Positions 39,368 to 48,211 of a stretch of DNA of 64,000 bases are shown here, one piece after another. The notes below the pieces were generated by a model, which did not search any database, had not been told where the DNA came from, and saw nothing but the letters and a program-made list of their open reading frames with translations. How positions within the stretch are numbered: position 1 is the stretch's first letter; every line of letters begins with the position of its first letter. The position numbers were made by a program, and so were the translations under genes. Location of the stretch: the NCBI GenBank assembly GCA_002013415.1, contig MAEX01000001.1:124001-188000 (forward strand), read 5' to 3'. The stretch is from Mycobacterium sp. D16Q14. GTDB taxonomy: Bacteria > Actinomycetota > Actinomycetes > Mycobacteriales > Mycobacteriaceae.

Positions 39368-39787
39368 ATGTCGTGTGTCTTCTGCGCCATTGTCGCCGGT
39401 GAGTCGCCATCCTTCCGCGTGTACGAGGACGAGACGACTCTCGCCTTCCTCGACATCCGCCCCATAACCCGCGGGCACACACTGGTGATCCCGAAGGCCC
39501 ACGCACAGGACCTCACAGATCTGAAGCCCGATGACGCCGCCGCCATCATGATCGTCGGCCAGCGCATCGCCAATGCCATGCGAGATTCGGAACTGCAGAG
39601 CGACGGCACCAACCTGGCCCTCAACGACGGCCGCGTCGCGTTCCAGACCGTCATGCACGCGCACCTGCACGTGGTGCCACGACGCGGAGGCGACAAACTT
39701 GCTTTCGCAAAGGGATTCATGATTCGTCGAGATCCCGACCTGGAAGGCACCGCCCGCATCATCCGCCAGGCAGTGGCCGCCAACTAG
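39368..39787 (+). CDS. HIT-family nucleotide hydrolase (Rv1262c type)
   Basis: A 139-residue histidine-triad protein starting MSCVFCAIVAGE, with CxxC that may bind zinc, and the catalytic triad HAHLHVVPR near residue 96. Such enzymes hydrolyse adenosine phosphoramidates or dinucleoside polyphosphates. The start is at the ATG at 39368, agreeing with relatives; the frame is open 42 nt further upstream. It lies 50 bp ahead of the tap gene, and the WhiB7-like promoter sits between them. Confidence 0.9.
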   Translation: MSCVFCAIVAGESPSFRVYEDETTLAFLDIRPITRGHTLVIPKAHAQDLTDLKPDDAAAIMIVGQRIANAMRDSELQSDGTNLALNDGRVAFQTVMHAHLHVVPRRGGDKLAFAKGFMIRRDPDLEGTARIIRQAVAAN

Positions 39788-39788
39788 C

Positions 39789-39828
39789 AAAAAATCGCTC
39801 GACCACCCACGCGGCACGCTGCTACGTT
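39789..39828 (+). promoter_or_regulatory. WhiB7-type promoter of the tap pump gene
   Basis: In the 50-bp gap before tap the sequence has an AT-rich box AAAAAAT (39789-39795), 3 bp later a -35 TCGACC (39799-39804), an 18-bp spacer, and a -10 TACGTT (39823-39828), 9 nt before the ATG. An AT-rich element just upstream of the -35 is the known mark of WhiB7-dependent promoters, and tap is a known WhiB7 regulon member in mycobacteria. The match is by eye; the start of transcription is inferred to be very close to the ATG. Confidence 0.6.
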
Positions 39829-39837
39829 TTTGGCGAC

Positions 39838-41109
39838 ATGTCCACTCCGAAGGCGGATTCGCCGACAATTGATCAGGTGAATCGCCGGCCGGTATTCTTG
39901 TTGCTCTTCGCATCTGTTGTGGCCGCCATCGGCAACGGTGTGTCGATCGTCGCGCTCCCCTGGCTGGTTCTGCAGCGCACCGGCTCTGCCGCGGATGCCG
40001 CGATCGTTGCCGCCGCCGGAACCCTGCCGCTGGTCTTCTCCACCCTGATTTCCGGAACCGCGGTCGACTTCTTCGGACGCCGCAAGATGTCGATCATCTC
40101 CGACGTCCTTTCGCTGTTATCCGTTTCGGCCATACCGATTCTGGCCATGACGACCGGGCTCAGCGTGCCGCTGCTCGCGGCTCTCGCCGCAGTCGGCGCC
40201 ATCTTCGACCCCGCGGGAATCACCGCACGTGAATCGATGCTGCCCGCCGCCGCGAAAGCTGCCGGCTGGTCGCTCGACCGGATGAACAGCATGTACGAGG
40301 CGGTGTTCAACGTCGCGTACATCGTGGGTCCCGGTGTGGGCGGTCTGCTGATCGCCTCCATCGGCGGCGTCAACACCATGTGGGCCACCGCATCGACCTT
40401 CGTCGTGTCCGTCGCGGCAATCGCCTTCCTCAAGGTCGAGGGTAGCGGGAAACCGGCCGCCGAAACCAAGCCCACCGGCGTCATCAGCGGTGTGGTCGAG
40501 GGATTGAAATTCGTCTGGAACGTCAAGATCCTGCGCACCTTGGCGCTTATCGACATGGCCATCACAGCGCTCTATCTGCCGATCGAAAGTGTGCTGCTGC
40601 CCAAGCACTTCAGTGATGCCGGGACACCCCACAAGCTCGGCTGGATACTCATGGCCATCTCCGCCGGCGGGCTGCTCGGCGCTCTCGGGTACGCCACCAT
40701 GGTGCGCCACGTCCAACGCCGCACCATCATGCTGTGTGCCACCTTCACCGCCGGCATCACCACGCTGGGCATGTCGTTCCTGCCACCCATCGCGGTGCTG
40801 CTGGTGCTCGGAGCATGCCTGGGCTTCATCTACGGACCAGTGGCGCCGATCACCAACTACGTCATGCAGACCCACTCCCCCGAGCACTTGCGCGGGCGGG
40901 TGGTGGGCGTCATGACGTCCACGGCATATTGCGCCGGGCCGCTCGGGTTCATGCTCGCCGGCCCCATCGCCGACAAGTTTGGCGTCGCCTCGACCCTGAC
41001 GATCATCGGCGTACCGATGCTCCTGATCGCCGTCGCCAGCACTCGGATGCCCGTCTTACGAGAGTTGGACCGCGAGGAACAGCAGCCCCACAAGGATCCA
41101 ACTCGGTAG
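39838..41109 (+). CDS. tap: Tap-like multidrug efflux transporter (MFS)
   Basis: A twelve-helix MFS drug exporter of 423 residues. It aligns along its length with M. tuberculosis Tap (Rv1258c): PAFLILFA-type start, NGVSIVALPWLVLQRTGSA, VDFFGRRKMSII (loop 2-3 motif), WSLDRMNSMYEA and HLRGRVVGVMTS. Tap pumps export tetracycline, aminoglycosides and spectinomycin at low level. A WhiB7-type promoter precedes it, so induction by ribosome-targeting antibiotics is expected. It is 10 bp upstream of the SDR gene and probably shares its transcript. Confidence 0.92.
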   Translation: MSTPKADSPTIDQVNRRPVFLLLFASVVAAIGNGVSIVALPWLVLQRTGSAADAAIVAAAGTLPLVFSTLISGTAVDFFGRRKMSIISDVLSLLSVSAIPILAMTTGLSVPLLAALAAVGAIFDPAGITARESMLPAAAKAAGWSLDRMNSMYEAVFNVAYIVGPGVGGLLIASIGGVNTMWATASTFVVSVAAIAFLKVEGSGKPAAETKPTGVISGVVEGLKFVWNVKILRTLALIDMAITALYLPIESVLLPKHFSDAGTPHKLGWILMAISAGGLLGALGYATMVRHVQRRTIMLCATFTAGITTLGMSFLPPIAVLLVLGACLGFIYGPVAPITNYVMQTHSPEHLRGRVVGVMTSTAYCAGPLGFMLAGPIADKFGVASTLTIIGVPMLLIAVASTRMPVLRELDREEQQPHKDPTR

Positions 41110-41119
41110 GGTCGGCTCC

Positions 41120-41953
41120 GTGGCTGACTTCGAGGGAAGAATTGCACTGATCACCGGCGGCGCACGCGGCATGGGTCGTTCACACGCCCTGGCGCTCGCC
41201 GAGGCGGGCGCCGACATCGCGATCTGTGATCGCTGTGAGAACAGCGATGTCGTCGGGTACCCGCTGGCTACCGAGGATGACCTCGCCGAGACGGTCGCCA
41301 TGGTTGAAAAGACCGGACGCCAGTGCATCTCGGCCAAGGTCGACGTGAAGGATCGCGCCGCACTGGAATCGTTTGTCGCCGAAGCCGAGGACTCACTCGG
41401 CGGAATCGACATCGCCATCACCAATGCCGGTATCAGCACCATCGCGCTGCTGCCCGAGGTTGACTCCGCTCAGTGGGACGAGGTCATCGGCACGAATCTC
41501 ACCGGCACCTTCAACACCATCGCGGCCGTGGCGCCCGGCATGATCAAGCGAAACTACGGCCGCATCATCACGGTCTCCTCAATGCTCGGGCACAGCGCGA
41601 CATGGGCTCAGGCGTCCTACGTCTCGTCCAAGTGGGGTGTCATCGGGCTGACGAAGGTCGCCGCACATGACCTCGTCGGCTACGGCATCACCGTCAACGC
41701 CGTCGCACCGGGCAATATCGAAACTCCCATGACCCAAAATGATTTCGTATTCGGCACCATGCGGCCTGACCTGGAGAAGCCCACACTCAAGGATGTCGAA
41801 GCCGTCTTCGCTTCGCTGCACCTGCAGTACGCACCCTTCCTCAAGCCTGAGGAGGTCACCCGTGCCGTGTTGTTCCTGGCCCACGAGGCCAGCTCACACA
41901 TCACCGGCACGGTGCTGCCGATCGACGCCGGCGCGACAGCACGGATGATATGA
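41120..41953 (+). CDS. Mycofactocin-type SDR oxidoreductase
   Basis: A 277-residue short-chain dehydrogenase. The cofactor loop is TGGARGMGRSHALALAEAGAD, followed by CDRCENSDVVGYPLATEDDLAETV, an insert typical of mycofactocin-coupled SDRs (carveol dehydrogenase-like), which hold NAD tightly and need an external redox carrier. The catalytic residues are N (NAGIS), S in TVSSMLG and YVSSK. It starts at a GTG (41120) with AGGG upstream, and overlaps the FAD oxidase gene by 4 bp. Substrates are probably secondary alcohols; this is inferred from the family. Confidence 0.87.
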   Translation: MADFEGRIALITGGARGMGRSHALALAEAGADIAICDRCENSDVVGYPLATEDDLAETVAMVEKTGRQCISAKVDVKDRAALESFVAEAEDSLGGIDIAITNAGISTIALLPEVDSAQWDEVIGTNLTGTFNTIAAVAPGMIKRNYGRIITVSSMLGHSATWAQASYVSSKWGVIGLTKVAAHDLVGYGITVNAVAPGNIETPMTQNDFVFGTMRPDLEKPTLKDVEAVFASLHLQYAPFLKPEEVTRAVLFLAHEASSHITGTVLPIDAGATARMI

Positions 41954-43317
41954 GCCAGACCGCCCTCCACGAGCTCGCGACGACCCTCGGCGAGGGTGCG
42001 GTCATCACCGACCCCGATATCACCGCCTCCTATCGACAGGACCGCGCCTTCGATCCAGACGCCGGAACGCCTCTCGCGGTAGTACGTCCCAGCAGCACGG
42101 AACAGGTTTCCGCGACCCTGAAATGGGCCAGCGCGCATCACATCCCCGTCGTTCCCCGCGGTGCGGGAACCGGGTTATCCGGTGGTTCCACCGCCCAGGA
42201 CGGCGCCATCGTGTTGTCGACCGAGCGGATGCGCGCCATCTCCATCGACACCACCACCCGTGTGGCGATCGCCCAGCCCGGCGCTCTCAACGCAGAAGTC
42301 AAGGCCACTGCTGCCGAACATGGCCTGTGGTACCCGCCGGATCCATCATCCTTCGAGATCTGCAGCATCGGCGGCAACATCGCGACCAACGCCGGCGGAC
42401 TGTGTTGTGTCAAGTACGGAGTCACCACCGATTACGTGCTGGGTATGCACATCGTCCTAGCCGACGGCACGATCCTGCGACTGGGTGGGCCCCGCCTGAA
42501 AGATGTTGCTGGACTGAGTCTTACGAAGCTGTTTGTCGGCAGCGAGGGCACACTCGGCGTGATTACCGAGGCCACTCTGCGGCTACTGCCCCCGCAACCG
42601 CCGCCGTGCACCGTGGTGGCGACATTCAATTCGGTGACCGAGGCCGCCGACGCGGTGCTCGCGATCACCGCGCTGATCCGGCCCTCCATGCTGGAGTTCA
42701 TGGACTCGGTGGCGATCAACGCGATCGAGGACAAACTGAGAATGGGACTGGACCGCGAGGCCGCCGCCATGCTCGTCGCCCGCTCCGATGAACGCGGGAA
42801 AACCTCCGCGGAGGATGCCGAGCTCATCACGCAGATCTTCACCGATCACCATGCCGCCGAGGTCTTTTCCACCGATGACCAGGAAGAGGGCGAGGCGTTC
42901 GTCGCGGCACGACGGTTCGCCATTCCGGCCGTGGAGGCAAAGGGCACCTTGCTGCTCGAAGACGTGGGCGTCCCGCTGCCAAAGCTGGCCGAACTGGTGA
43001 AGGGCGTGGAAGCCATTGCCGCACAACACCGGTTGCTCATCTCGGTAATCGCACACGCTGGTGACGGCAACACCCATCCGCTGATCGTGCACGACCCCAA
43101 CGACCCCGACGAATCGCAGCGTGCCCATGCCGCATTCGGCGAGATCATGGGCTTGGCGATCTCACTGGGAGGCACCATCACCGGCGAGCACGGCGTGGGG
43201 CGGCTCAAAAAGCCATGGCTGGGCGGCCAGGTCGGCCCGGAGGTGCTGGAGGTCAACCGCCGAATCAAGCAGGCACTTGACCCCGAGGGCATCCTCAACC
43301 CCGGCACACTGATCTAG
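41950..43317 (+). CDS. FAD-linked oxidase, GlcD/D-lactate dehydrogenase type (Rv1257c type)
   Basis: A 455-residue flavoprotein of the vanillyl-alcohol oxidase/GlcD fold. The N-terminal FAD domain has VVPRGAGTGLSGG and PDPSSFEICSIGGNIATNAGG; the C-terminal part ends with HAGDGNTHPLIVHDPND, GTITGEHGVGRLKK and PEGILNPGTLI, all characteristic of glycolate or 2-hydroxyacid dehydrogenases. M. tuberculosis has the orthologue (Rv1257c) next to tap; here an SDR gene is inserted between. It starts in a 4-bp overlap with the SDR. Confidence 0.91.
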   Translation: MSQTALHELATTLGEGAVITDPDITASYRQDRAFDPDAGTPLAVVRPSSTEQVSATLKWASAHHIPVVPRGAGTGLSGGSTAQDGAIVLSTERMRAISIDTTTRVAIAQPGALNAEVKATAAEHGLWYPPDPSSFEICSIGGNIATNAGGLCCVKYGVTTDYVLGMHIVLADGTILRLGGPRLKDVAGLSLTKLFVGSEGTLGVITEATLRLLPPQPPPCTVVATFNSVTEAADAVLAITALIRPSMLEFMDSVAINAIEDKLRMGLDREAAAMLVARSDERGKTSAEDAELITQIFTDHHAAEVFSTDDQEEGEAFVAARRFAIPAVEAKGTLLLEDVGVPLPKLAELVKGVEAIAAQHRLLISVIAHAGDGNTHPLIVHDPNDPDESQRAHAAFGEIMGLAISLGGTITGEHGVGRLKKPWLGGQVGPEVLEVNRRIKQALDPEGILNPGTLI

Positions 43318-43331
43318 TTCGTCCCTGGATG

Positions 43332-43360
43332 TTGACACATTAGGTGACATGCCTTACACA
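43332..43360 (+). promoter_or_regulatory. Candidate cyp130 promoter
   Basis: The 49-bp gap before cyp130 contains a perfect -35 TTGACA (43332-43337) followed after 17 bp by TACACA (43355-43360), a weak -10. The cyp130 ATG is at 43367, so transcription from it would be leaderless or nearly so. No Shine-Dalgarno is visible before the ATG, which fits a leaderless message. Confidence 0.4.
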
Positions 43361-43366
43361 TAAGAC

Positions 43367-44608
43367 ATGTCACTCGATGTGTCTCATGCGGTTGCGCCGC
43401 GTTACGCTCCCGGAGCCGCGGACAACTGGACCAATCCCTGGCCCATGTACACGGCGCTGCGTGATCACGACCCGGTGCACCATGTGGTGCCCGAGCACAC
43501 GCCAACCGACGACTATTACGTGCTCACCCGGCATGCTGACGTCTACGAAGCGGCTCGTGACTGGGAAGCGTTCTCTTCGGCTCGGGGTCTCACCGTCATG
43601 TACGGCGATCTGGAGAAGACCGGCATGGGCGACAACCCGCCCATGGTCATGCAGGACCCGCCCACGCATACCGACTTCCGCAAGCTCGTCTCCCGTGGGT
43701 TCACACCGCGACAGGTCACCGCCGTGGAGCCGAAGGTGCGCGAGTTCGTGGTGGAGCGCCTTGAGCGCCTCAAGGAACGCGGCGAGGGCGATATCGTCGT
43801 CGAGCTGTTCAAGCCCCTGCCCTCGATGGTCGTCGCGCACTATCTCGGGGTGCCCGAAGAGGACCGCGCACAGTTCGACATCTGGACCGACGGCATCGTC
43901 GCGGCAGCAGCCGGCGGTGCGATCGACATCGAGACCATGCAGGGCGAGGTCGCTCAGACCATCGGTGAACTGATGATGTACTTCACCGGACTCATCGAGC
44001 GGCGGCGCGCCGAACCCGAGGACGACACCGTGTCGCACCTCGTTGCCGCCGGAGTGGGAGCCGACGGCGATATCAGTGGAACACTCCAAATCCTCGGATT
44101 CGCATTCACCATGGTGACCGGCGGCAACGACACGACCACCGGAATGCTCGGCGGCGCAATACAACTGCTGCACCAGAATCCCGATCAACGCCAGAAACTG
44201 ATAGACGATCCCTCACTCATCCCGGGAGCAGTGGAGGAATTTCTGCGCTTGACGTCTCCGGTGCAGGGTCTGGCGCGAACCGCGACTCGCGACGTTACCT
44301 TCGGCGACACCACCATTCCGGCGGGGCGGCGTGCGCTACTGCTCTATGGCAGCGCCAACCGGGACGAGCGCGAGTACGGCGATGATGCAGGCGAATTGGA
44401 TGTGCTCCGAAAGCCACGCAACATCCTCACCTTCAGCCACGGGAATCACCACTGTCTGGGAGCCGCCGCGGCTCGTATGCAGTCACGGGTAGCTCTTGAG
44501 GAACTGCTCACCCGCATACCGGATTTCGAGGTCGACCTCGACGGGGTCACCTGGGCAGGCGGCTCGTATGTGCGAAGGCCCCTGACGGTACCCATCCGCG
44601 TGCGATGA
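43367..44608 (+). CDS. cyp130: Cytochrome P450, CYP130 orthologue
   Basis: A 413-residue P450 very similar throughout to M. tuberculosis CYP130 (Rv1256c): NPWPMYTALRDHDPVHHVV, PPMVMQDPPTHTDFRKLVSRG, FKPLPSMVVAHYLGVPEED, and the haem loop FSHGNHHCLGAAAARMQ with its Cys ligand. The I-helix reads MVTGGNDTTTGML, with Gly-Gly-Asn-Asp-Thr as in CYP130; ExxR is VEEFLRL. The M. tuberculosis protein has a known structure, but its physiological substrate remains unclear. It starts near-leaderless, with a TetR regulator gene just downstream. Confidence 0.94.
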   Translation: MSLDVSHAVAPRYAPGAADNWTNPWPMYTALRDHDPVHHVVPEHTPTDDYYVLTRHADVYEAARDWEAFSSARGLTVMYGDLEKTGMGDNPPMVMQDPPTHTDFRKLVSRGFTPRQVTAVEPKVREFVVERLERLKERGEGDIVVELFKPLPSMVVAHYLGVPEEDRAQFDIWTDGIVAAAAGGAIDIETMQGEVAQTIGELMMYFTGLIERRRAEPEDDTVSHLVAAGVGADGDISGTLQILGFAFTMVTGGNDTTTGMLGGAIQLLHQNPDQRQKLIDDPSLIPGAVEEFLRLTSPVQGLARTATRDVTFGDTTIPAGRRALLLYGSANRDEREYGDDAGELDVLRKPRNILTFSHGNHHCLGAAAARMQSRVALEELLTRIPDFEVDLDGVTWAGGSYVRRPLTVPIRVR

Positions 44609-44647
44609 TCTTGCGATGAGCCGCTTGCGCAAAGAGCGTGAACCAGC

Positions 44648-45259
44648 ATGAGCTGGTTGGCCGACACGAGGACATCGGTGGCCGCCGAGAAAATTCTCGA
44701 CGCGGCCGCCGAGCTGTTCGTGCGTGACGGCGTCGCCGCCGTCGGCATGAACGAGATCGCCAAGGCCGCCGGCTGTTCCCGGGCGACCCTGTACCGGTAC
44801 TTCGAGAATCGCGAGGCACTGCACATCGCGTATGTGCACCGCGAGGCCAGAGCCATCACCGGGCAGGTCACCGCAGCGGTCGCCGACATTGACGATCCGA
44901 CAGAGCGTCTAGTCAGCGCCGTGCTCATCAGCCTCGGCTTGGTCCGTGATAACCCGGCCCTATCGGCCTGGTTCCGCCCCGGCGAATATGTCGGCGGTTC
45001 ACTGGCCTTGCATTCCGAGGTGCTGAACGCCATGGTGTCGGCGTTTGTCAACGGCACAGTAGCGGATTCAGAATCTCACCTGCGAGCTAAATGGTATGTC
45101 CGGGTGATTATCTCGCTGCTTTCCCACCCCGAGGACAACCCCGAGGACGAGCGCACTCTCATCACTGAGTTCGTTGCGCCCATGATGTCCGTAGACGTGA
45201 ACCCCACGCCAGCAGCATCTGCGCAGCCCGGTGGATCAGCCACGACGCAGGCACGCTGA
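44648..45259 (+). CDS. TetR-family regulator (Rv1255c type)
   Basis: A 203-residue regulator with an N-terminal helix-turn-helix, VGMNEIAKAAGCSRATLYRYFENREAL. It lies 40 bp after cyp130 and matches the position of Rv1255c, so it likely controls the P450 and perhaps the oxidoreductases upstream. The final part (NPTPAASAQPGGSATTQAR) is a low-complexity tail. Its last 98 bp overlap the converging acyltransferase gene's 3' end, an unusually long convergent overlap. Confidence 0.9.
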   Translation: MSWLADTRTSVAAEKILDAAAELFVRDGVAAVGMNEIAKAAGCSRATLYRYFENREALHIAYVHREARAITGQVTAAVADIDDPTERLVSAVLISLGLVRDNPALSAWFRPGEYVGGSLALHSEVLNAMVSAFVNGTVADSESHLRAKWYVRVIISLLSHPEDNPEDERTLITEFVAPMMSVDVNPTPAASAQPGGSATTQAR

Positions 45260-46358
45260 CCACCATCGTCACCAGGAACACGATCACCACCGACCCGGTG
45301 TAGACGTGGTAGTGCAGGAGGTCAACCATCACGATCTCCATCAGGATCATGTGGATGAGGAACAGCTCGTAGGAGATCTCACCCAGCCACACCATGGGCC
45401 GCGATGCGAGAAACCTGACATACCAGCCGGTGTCACCCAACCCGGCGGGCGCGACCAACAACGTCGCGATCACGACGTAGAAGATGGATTTCGTCAGCGC
45501 TTGCGGCAGCGCCCACGGCGAGGTGGTCGGGTCTCCGGCTATCCGCGTAGACACGATGAGGTAGCAGATGATCGCGAGCGGCACCGTCACCAAGGCATAG
45601 CAGCGCACGCCCATGACGGCCAGAACGGACAAAATCATGCCGCCCACGAACCACGACAGGTAGGCCGGAAGCCACAGTTTCGCTCCGTCGGGCAAGGCAC
45701 TGACGGTGTACACCAAGGTCATCCACCCCGGAGTCACCAGCACCAGGCCGCCCAAACCGGCCAGCAGGCGCACCGGACGCCACTGTCCCCCACAGAGTTT
45801 CTTGATCAACAGCCATGCCAAGAACGGCAATGCGACATAGAACGCCGCTTCGACGGCGAGGCTCCAGATCTGCGTCATGCCTTGGTGGATATAGCGATAT
45901 CCATAGTTAGAGGTGTAGATCTGGGTGAGCGTGAGGTTTCGAAGCAAGCCCAACCAGGTGTGTCCGGGGTTCGGATACTGGTCCCGGATGTGATACCAGA
46001 TGTACGCGATGGCCACGAGAATCCAGTAGGCCGGCATGATGCGCCGAAACCTGTGCCAGGCATAGCGTCTCACCGAGGGTGAGGCGGTACCGTCGGCGGC
46101 CGCCCGCACCCACGGCAGGAACAGCAGAAAACCCGACAACACAAAGAAGATCGGTACACCGACCTCCAAACGGGCCTGCATCAGGTGCAGATAGGCACGC
46201 CACGGGGAAACACCGTCAACGACATAGTTCCCCGTGCTGTAAGCCGCATGGGTGGCCACCACGAGGGTCGCCGCCACCGCCCGGATACCCGTGAGCGCAG
46301 CAACGCGTCCAGGACCATGGACGACGGGAGCACTGTCAGTCGCGGGGACCGCCGTCAT
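45162..46358 (-). CDS. Membrane acyltransferase (acyltransferase 3 family)
   Basis: A 398-residue integral membrane protein with about ten helices and the acyltransferase-3 signature RVAALTGIRAVAATLVVATHA (catalytic His) near the N-terminus. YGYRYIHQGMTQIWSLAVEAAFYVALPF is the family core, and SYELFLIHM is near the end. Such enzymes O-acylate cell-wall glycans or lipids. It corresponds to Rv1254. It overlaps the deaD gene by 4 bp upstream, so both are probably one transcript, and it converges with tetR. Confidence 0.88.
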   Translation of the reverse strand: MTAVPATDSAPVVHGPGRVAALTGIRAVAATLVVATHAAYSTGNYVVDGVSPWRAYLHLMQARLEVGVPIFFVLSGFLLFLPWVRAAADGTASPSVRRYAWHRFRRIMPAYWILVAIAYIWYHIRDQYPNPGHTWLGLLRNLTLTQIYTSNYGYRYIHQGMTQIWSLAVEAAFYVALPFLAWLLIKKLCGGQWRPVRLLAGLGGLVLVTPGWMTLVYTVSALPDGAKLWLPAYLSWFVGGMILSVLAVMGVRCYALVTVPLAIICYLIVSTRIAGDPTTSPWALPQALTKSIFYVVIATLLVAPAGLGDTGWYVRFLASRPMVWLGEISYELFLIHMILMEIVMVDLLHYHVYTGSVVIVFLVTMVVSVPASWLIHRAAQMLLAWGSRLRTSWAQRTQ

Positions 46359-48151
46359 GGTTTCTTGGGGGACCGCTTGGGACGCTTCGCCTCCGACCGT
46401 TTGTGGTCCGTGTACCTATCGTCTGGGCGCTTGCGATCCGTGAACTTACGGGCGGGACGCGCAGCGTCGGCCCCGCCTGCGAGGCGCAGCTCGATGAGCA
46501 CACCGGAGATCCGGGTGCTTTCCAGAGCCTTCAGCGTCTTGGGCGACATCTTGGCGGGCAACTCGACAAGTGAGTGGTCAGGCCGAATCGTAATGTGACC
46601 GAAGTCGCTGCGGTGCAAACCGCCTTCGTTGGCTATCGCACCCACGATGGCGCCGGGCATCACCTTGTGCCGCTTGCCGACGGCGATGCGGTACGTTGCC
46701 AGCCCAGGAGTTCCTGGACGTGCCTCGCGGGGCCCGCGCTCGGGGCGCTCCCCGCGCTCCTGGCGCGGGTCACGGGGCGGATCGGGCTTGAGCAGGAACT
46801 GCTCGCCGTCGCGCGACAACACAGCCAACGCCGCGGCGATATCGGCCACCGGCACGTCGTTATCGCGTTCGTAGTCCTCGACGAGCCGACGGAAGAGCTC
46901 GACCTCCGGTGCCGAGAGCGCGGCCGTGATGGCATCGCGGAACTTCGTCACCCGCTGGGCGTTGACATCGTCAACCGAGGGCAGCGCCTCCTCGACAAGC
47001 TTGGCCCCGGTGGCCTTCTCGATGGCCTTGAGCAGGTGCCGTTCCCGTGGAGAGACGAACAACACCGCCGTACCCGAGCGGCCCGCGCGACCGGTGCGGC
47101 CGATGCGGTGCACATACGACTCGGTGTCGTGCGGAATGTCGTAGTTGAGCACATGGGAGATGCGCTCGACGTCCAGGCCACGCGCGGCGACATCGGTGGC
47201 AACGAGAATGTCGATGGCACCGCTCTTCAGCCCGTTGATGGTGCGCTCGCGCTGCGACTGGTTGATATCGCCGTTGATCGCCGCCGCCGCGAACCCGCGC
47301 GCCTTGAGCTTGTCGGCCACCTCCTCGGTGGCCTGTTTAGTCCTGACGAACACGATCATCGCCTCGAAGGTCTCGACCTCGAGGATCCGGGTAAGGGCGT
47401 CCATCTTGCGCTGCCCGGCTACCTGGATAAAGCGCTGCCTGATGTTCTCGGCAGTCGAGGTCTTCGCCTCGACCTTGATCTCCACCGGATCATGCAGATA
47501 CTTCTTGGTCAGCCGCCGGATGGTCGCGGGCATGGTGGCTGAGAACAGGGCCACCTGCTTGTACTCGGGGGTGTCGGCCAGGATGCGTTCGACATCCTCG
47601 GCGAAGCCCATGGTGAGCATCTCGTCGGCCTCGTCCAGCACCAGGTAGTCCAGGTGCGACAGGTCAAGCGTGCCGCGCTCCAAGTGATCGATGACACGCC
47701 CGGGCGTGCCGACCACTACATGGGCGCCCCTCTTGAGACCCGACAGCTGGACCACATACGACTGGCCACCGTAAATGGGCAGCACGTTCAGCCGGGGCAT
47801 ATGTGCCCCGTATCGGCCGAATGCCTCGGCAACCTGCAAGGCCAGCTCACGCGTGGGCGCAAGCACCAGCGCCTGAGTGTTCTTCGAGGTCAGGTCGATC
47901 TTCGAGAGAATGGGGATGGCGAACGCCGCCGTCTTCCCGGTACCGGTCTGCGCCAGTCCCACGACGTCCGAGCCTGCAAGCAGCGGCGGGATGGTGGCCG
48001 CCTGGATCGCCGAGGGTGTTTCATACCCCACGTCGGACACCGCACGCAGCACCTCGGGGGCAATCTGTAGGTCCGCGAAGGTGACGGCGTCATCCGCGCG
48101 TGGTGCAGTCGAATCGCCGGTGTCGGGCGTGGGGATATCTGTAGAGGTCAT
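46355..48151 (-). CDS. deaD: DEAD-box RNA helicase (DeaD/CsdA-like)
   Basis: ATP-dependent RNA helicase of 598 residues. The motifs run in order: Q motif (PSAIQAATIPPLLAG), GLAQTGTGKTAAF (I), PTREL, VLDEADEM (DEAD), FSATMP (III), ATDVAARGLDVE (V) and HRIGRTGRAGR (VI). The C-terminus has a DbpA-type RNA-binding domain (YRIAVGKRHKVMPGAIVGAI) and a basic tail (Arg/Lys-rich, ending RSPKKP). The start is the ATG at 48149-48151 (MTSTDIPTPD); the frame continues to 48202. Likely roles are ribosome assembly and cold adaptation. It corresponds to Rv1253. Confidence 0.95.
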   Translation of the reverse strand: MTSTDIPTPDTGDSTAPRADDAVTFADLQIAPEVLRAVSDVGYETPSAIQAATIPPLLAGSDVVGLAQTGTGKTAAFAIPILSKIDLTSKNTQALVLAPTRELALQVAEAFGRYGAHMPRLNVLPIYGGQSYVVQLSGLKRGAHVVVGTPGRVIDHLERGTLDLSHLDYLVLDEADEMLTMGFAEDVERILADTPEYKQVALFSATMPATIRRLTKKYLHDPVEIKVEAKTSTAENIRQRFIQVAGQRKMDALTRILEVETFEAMIVFVRTKQATEEVADKLKARGFAAAAINGDINQSQRERTINGLKSGAIDILVATDVAARGLDVERISHVLNYDIPHDTESYVHRIGRTGRAGRSGTAVLFVSPRERHLLKAIEKATGAKLVEEALPSVDDVNAQRVTKFRDAITAALSAPEVELFRRLVEDYERDNDVPVADIAAALAVLSRDGEQFLLKPDPPRDPRQERGERPERGPREARPGTPGLATYRIAVGKRHKVMPGAIVGAIANEGGLHRSDFGHITIRPDHSLVELPAKMSPKTLKALESTRISGVLIELRLAGGADAARPARKFTDRKRPDDRYTDHKRSEAKRPKRSPKKP

Positions 48152-48211
48152 GGCGTCAAGAAGTCTAGGCGCTACCGCGCTCAACTCCCGCCTCCAGCGC
48201 ATCTTTGGTAA

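Noticed and set aside
43344..43973. 209-codon frame overlapping the start of cyp130
   Set aside because: Same strand but a different frame from the P450, with Thr/Ser/Arg-rich shadow composition.
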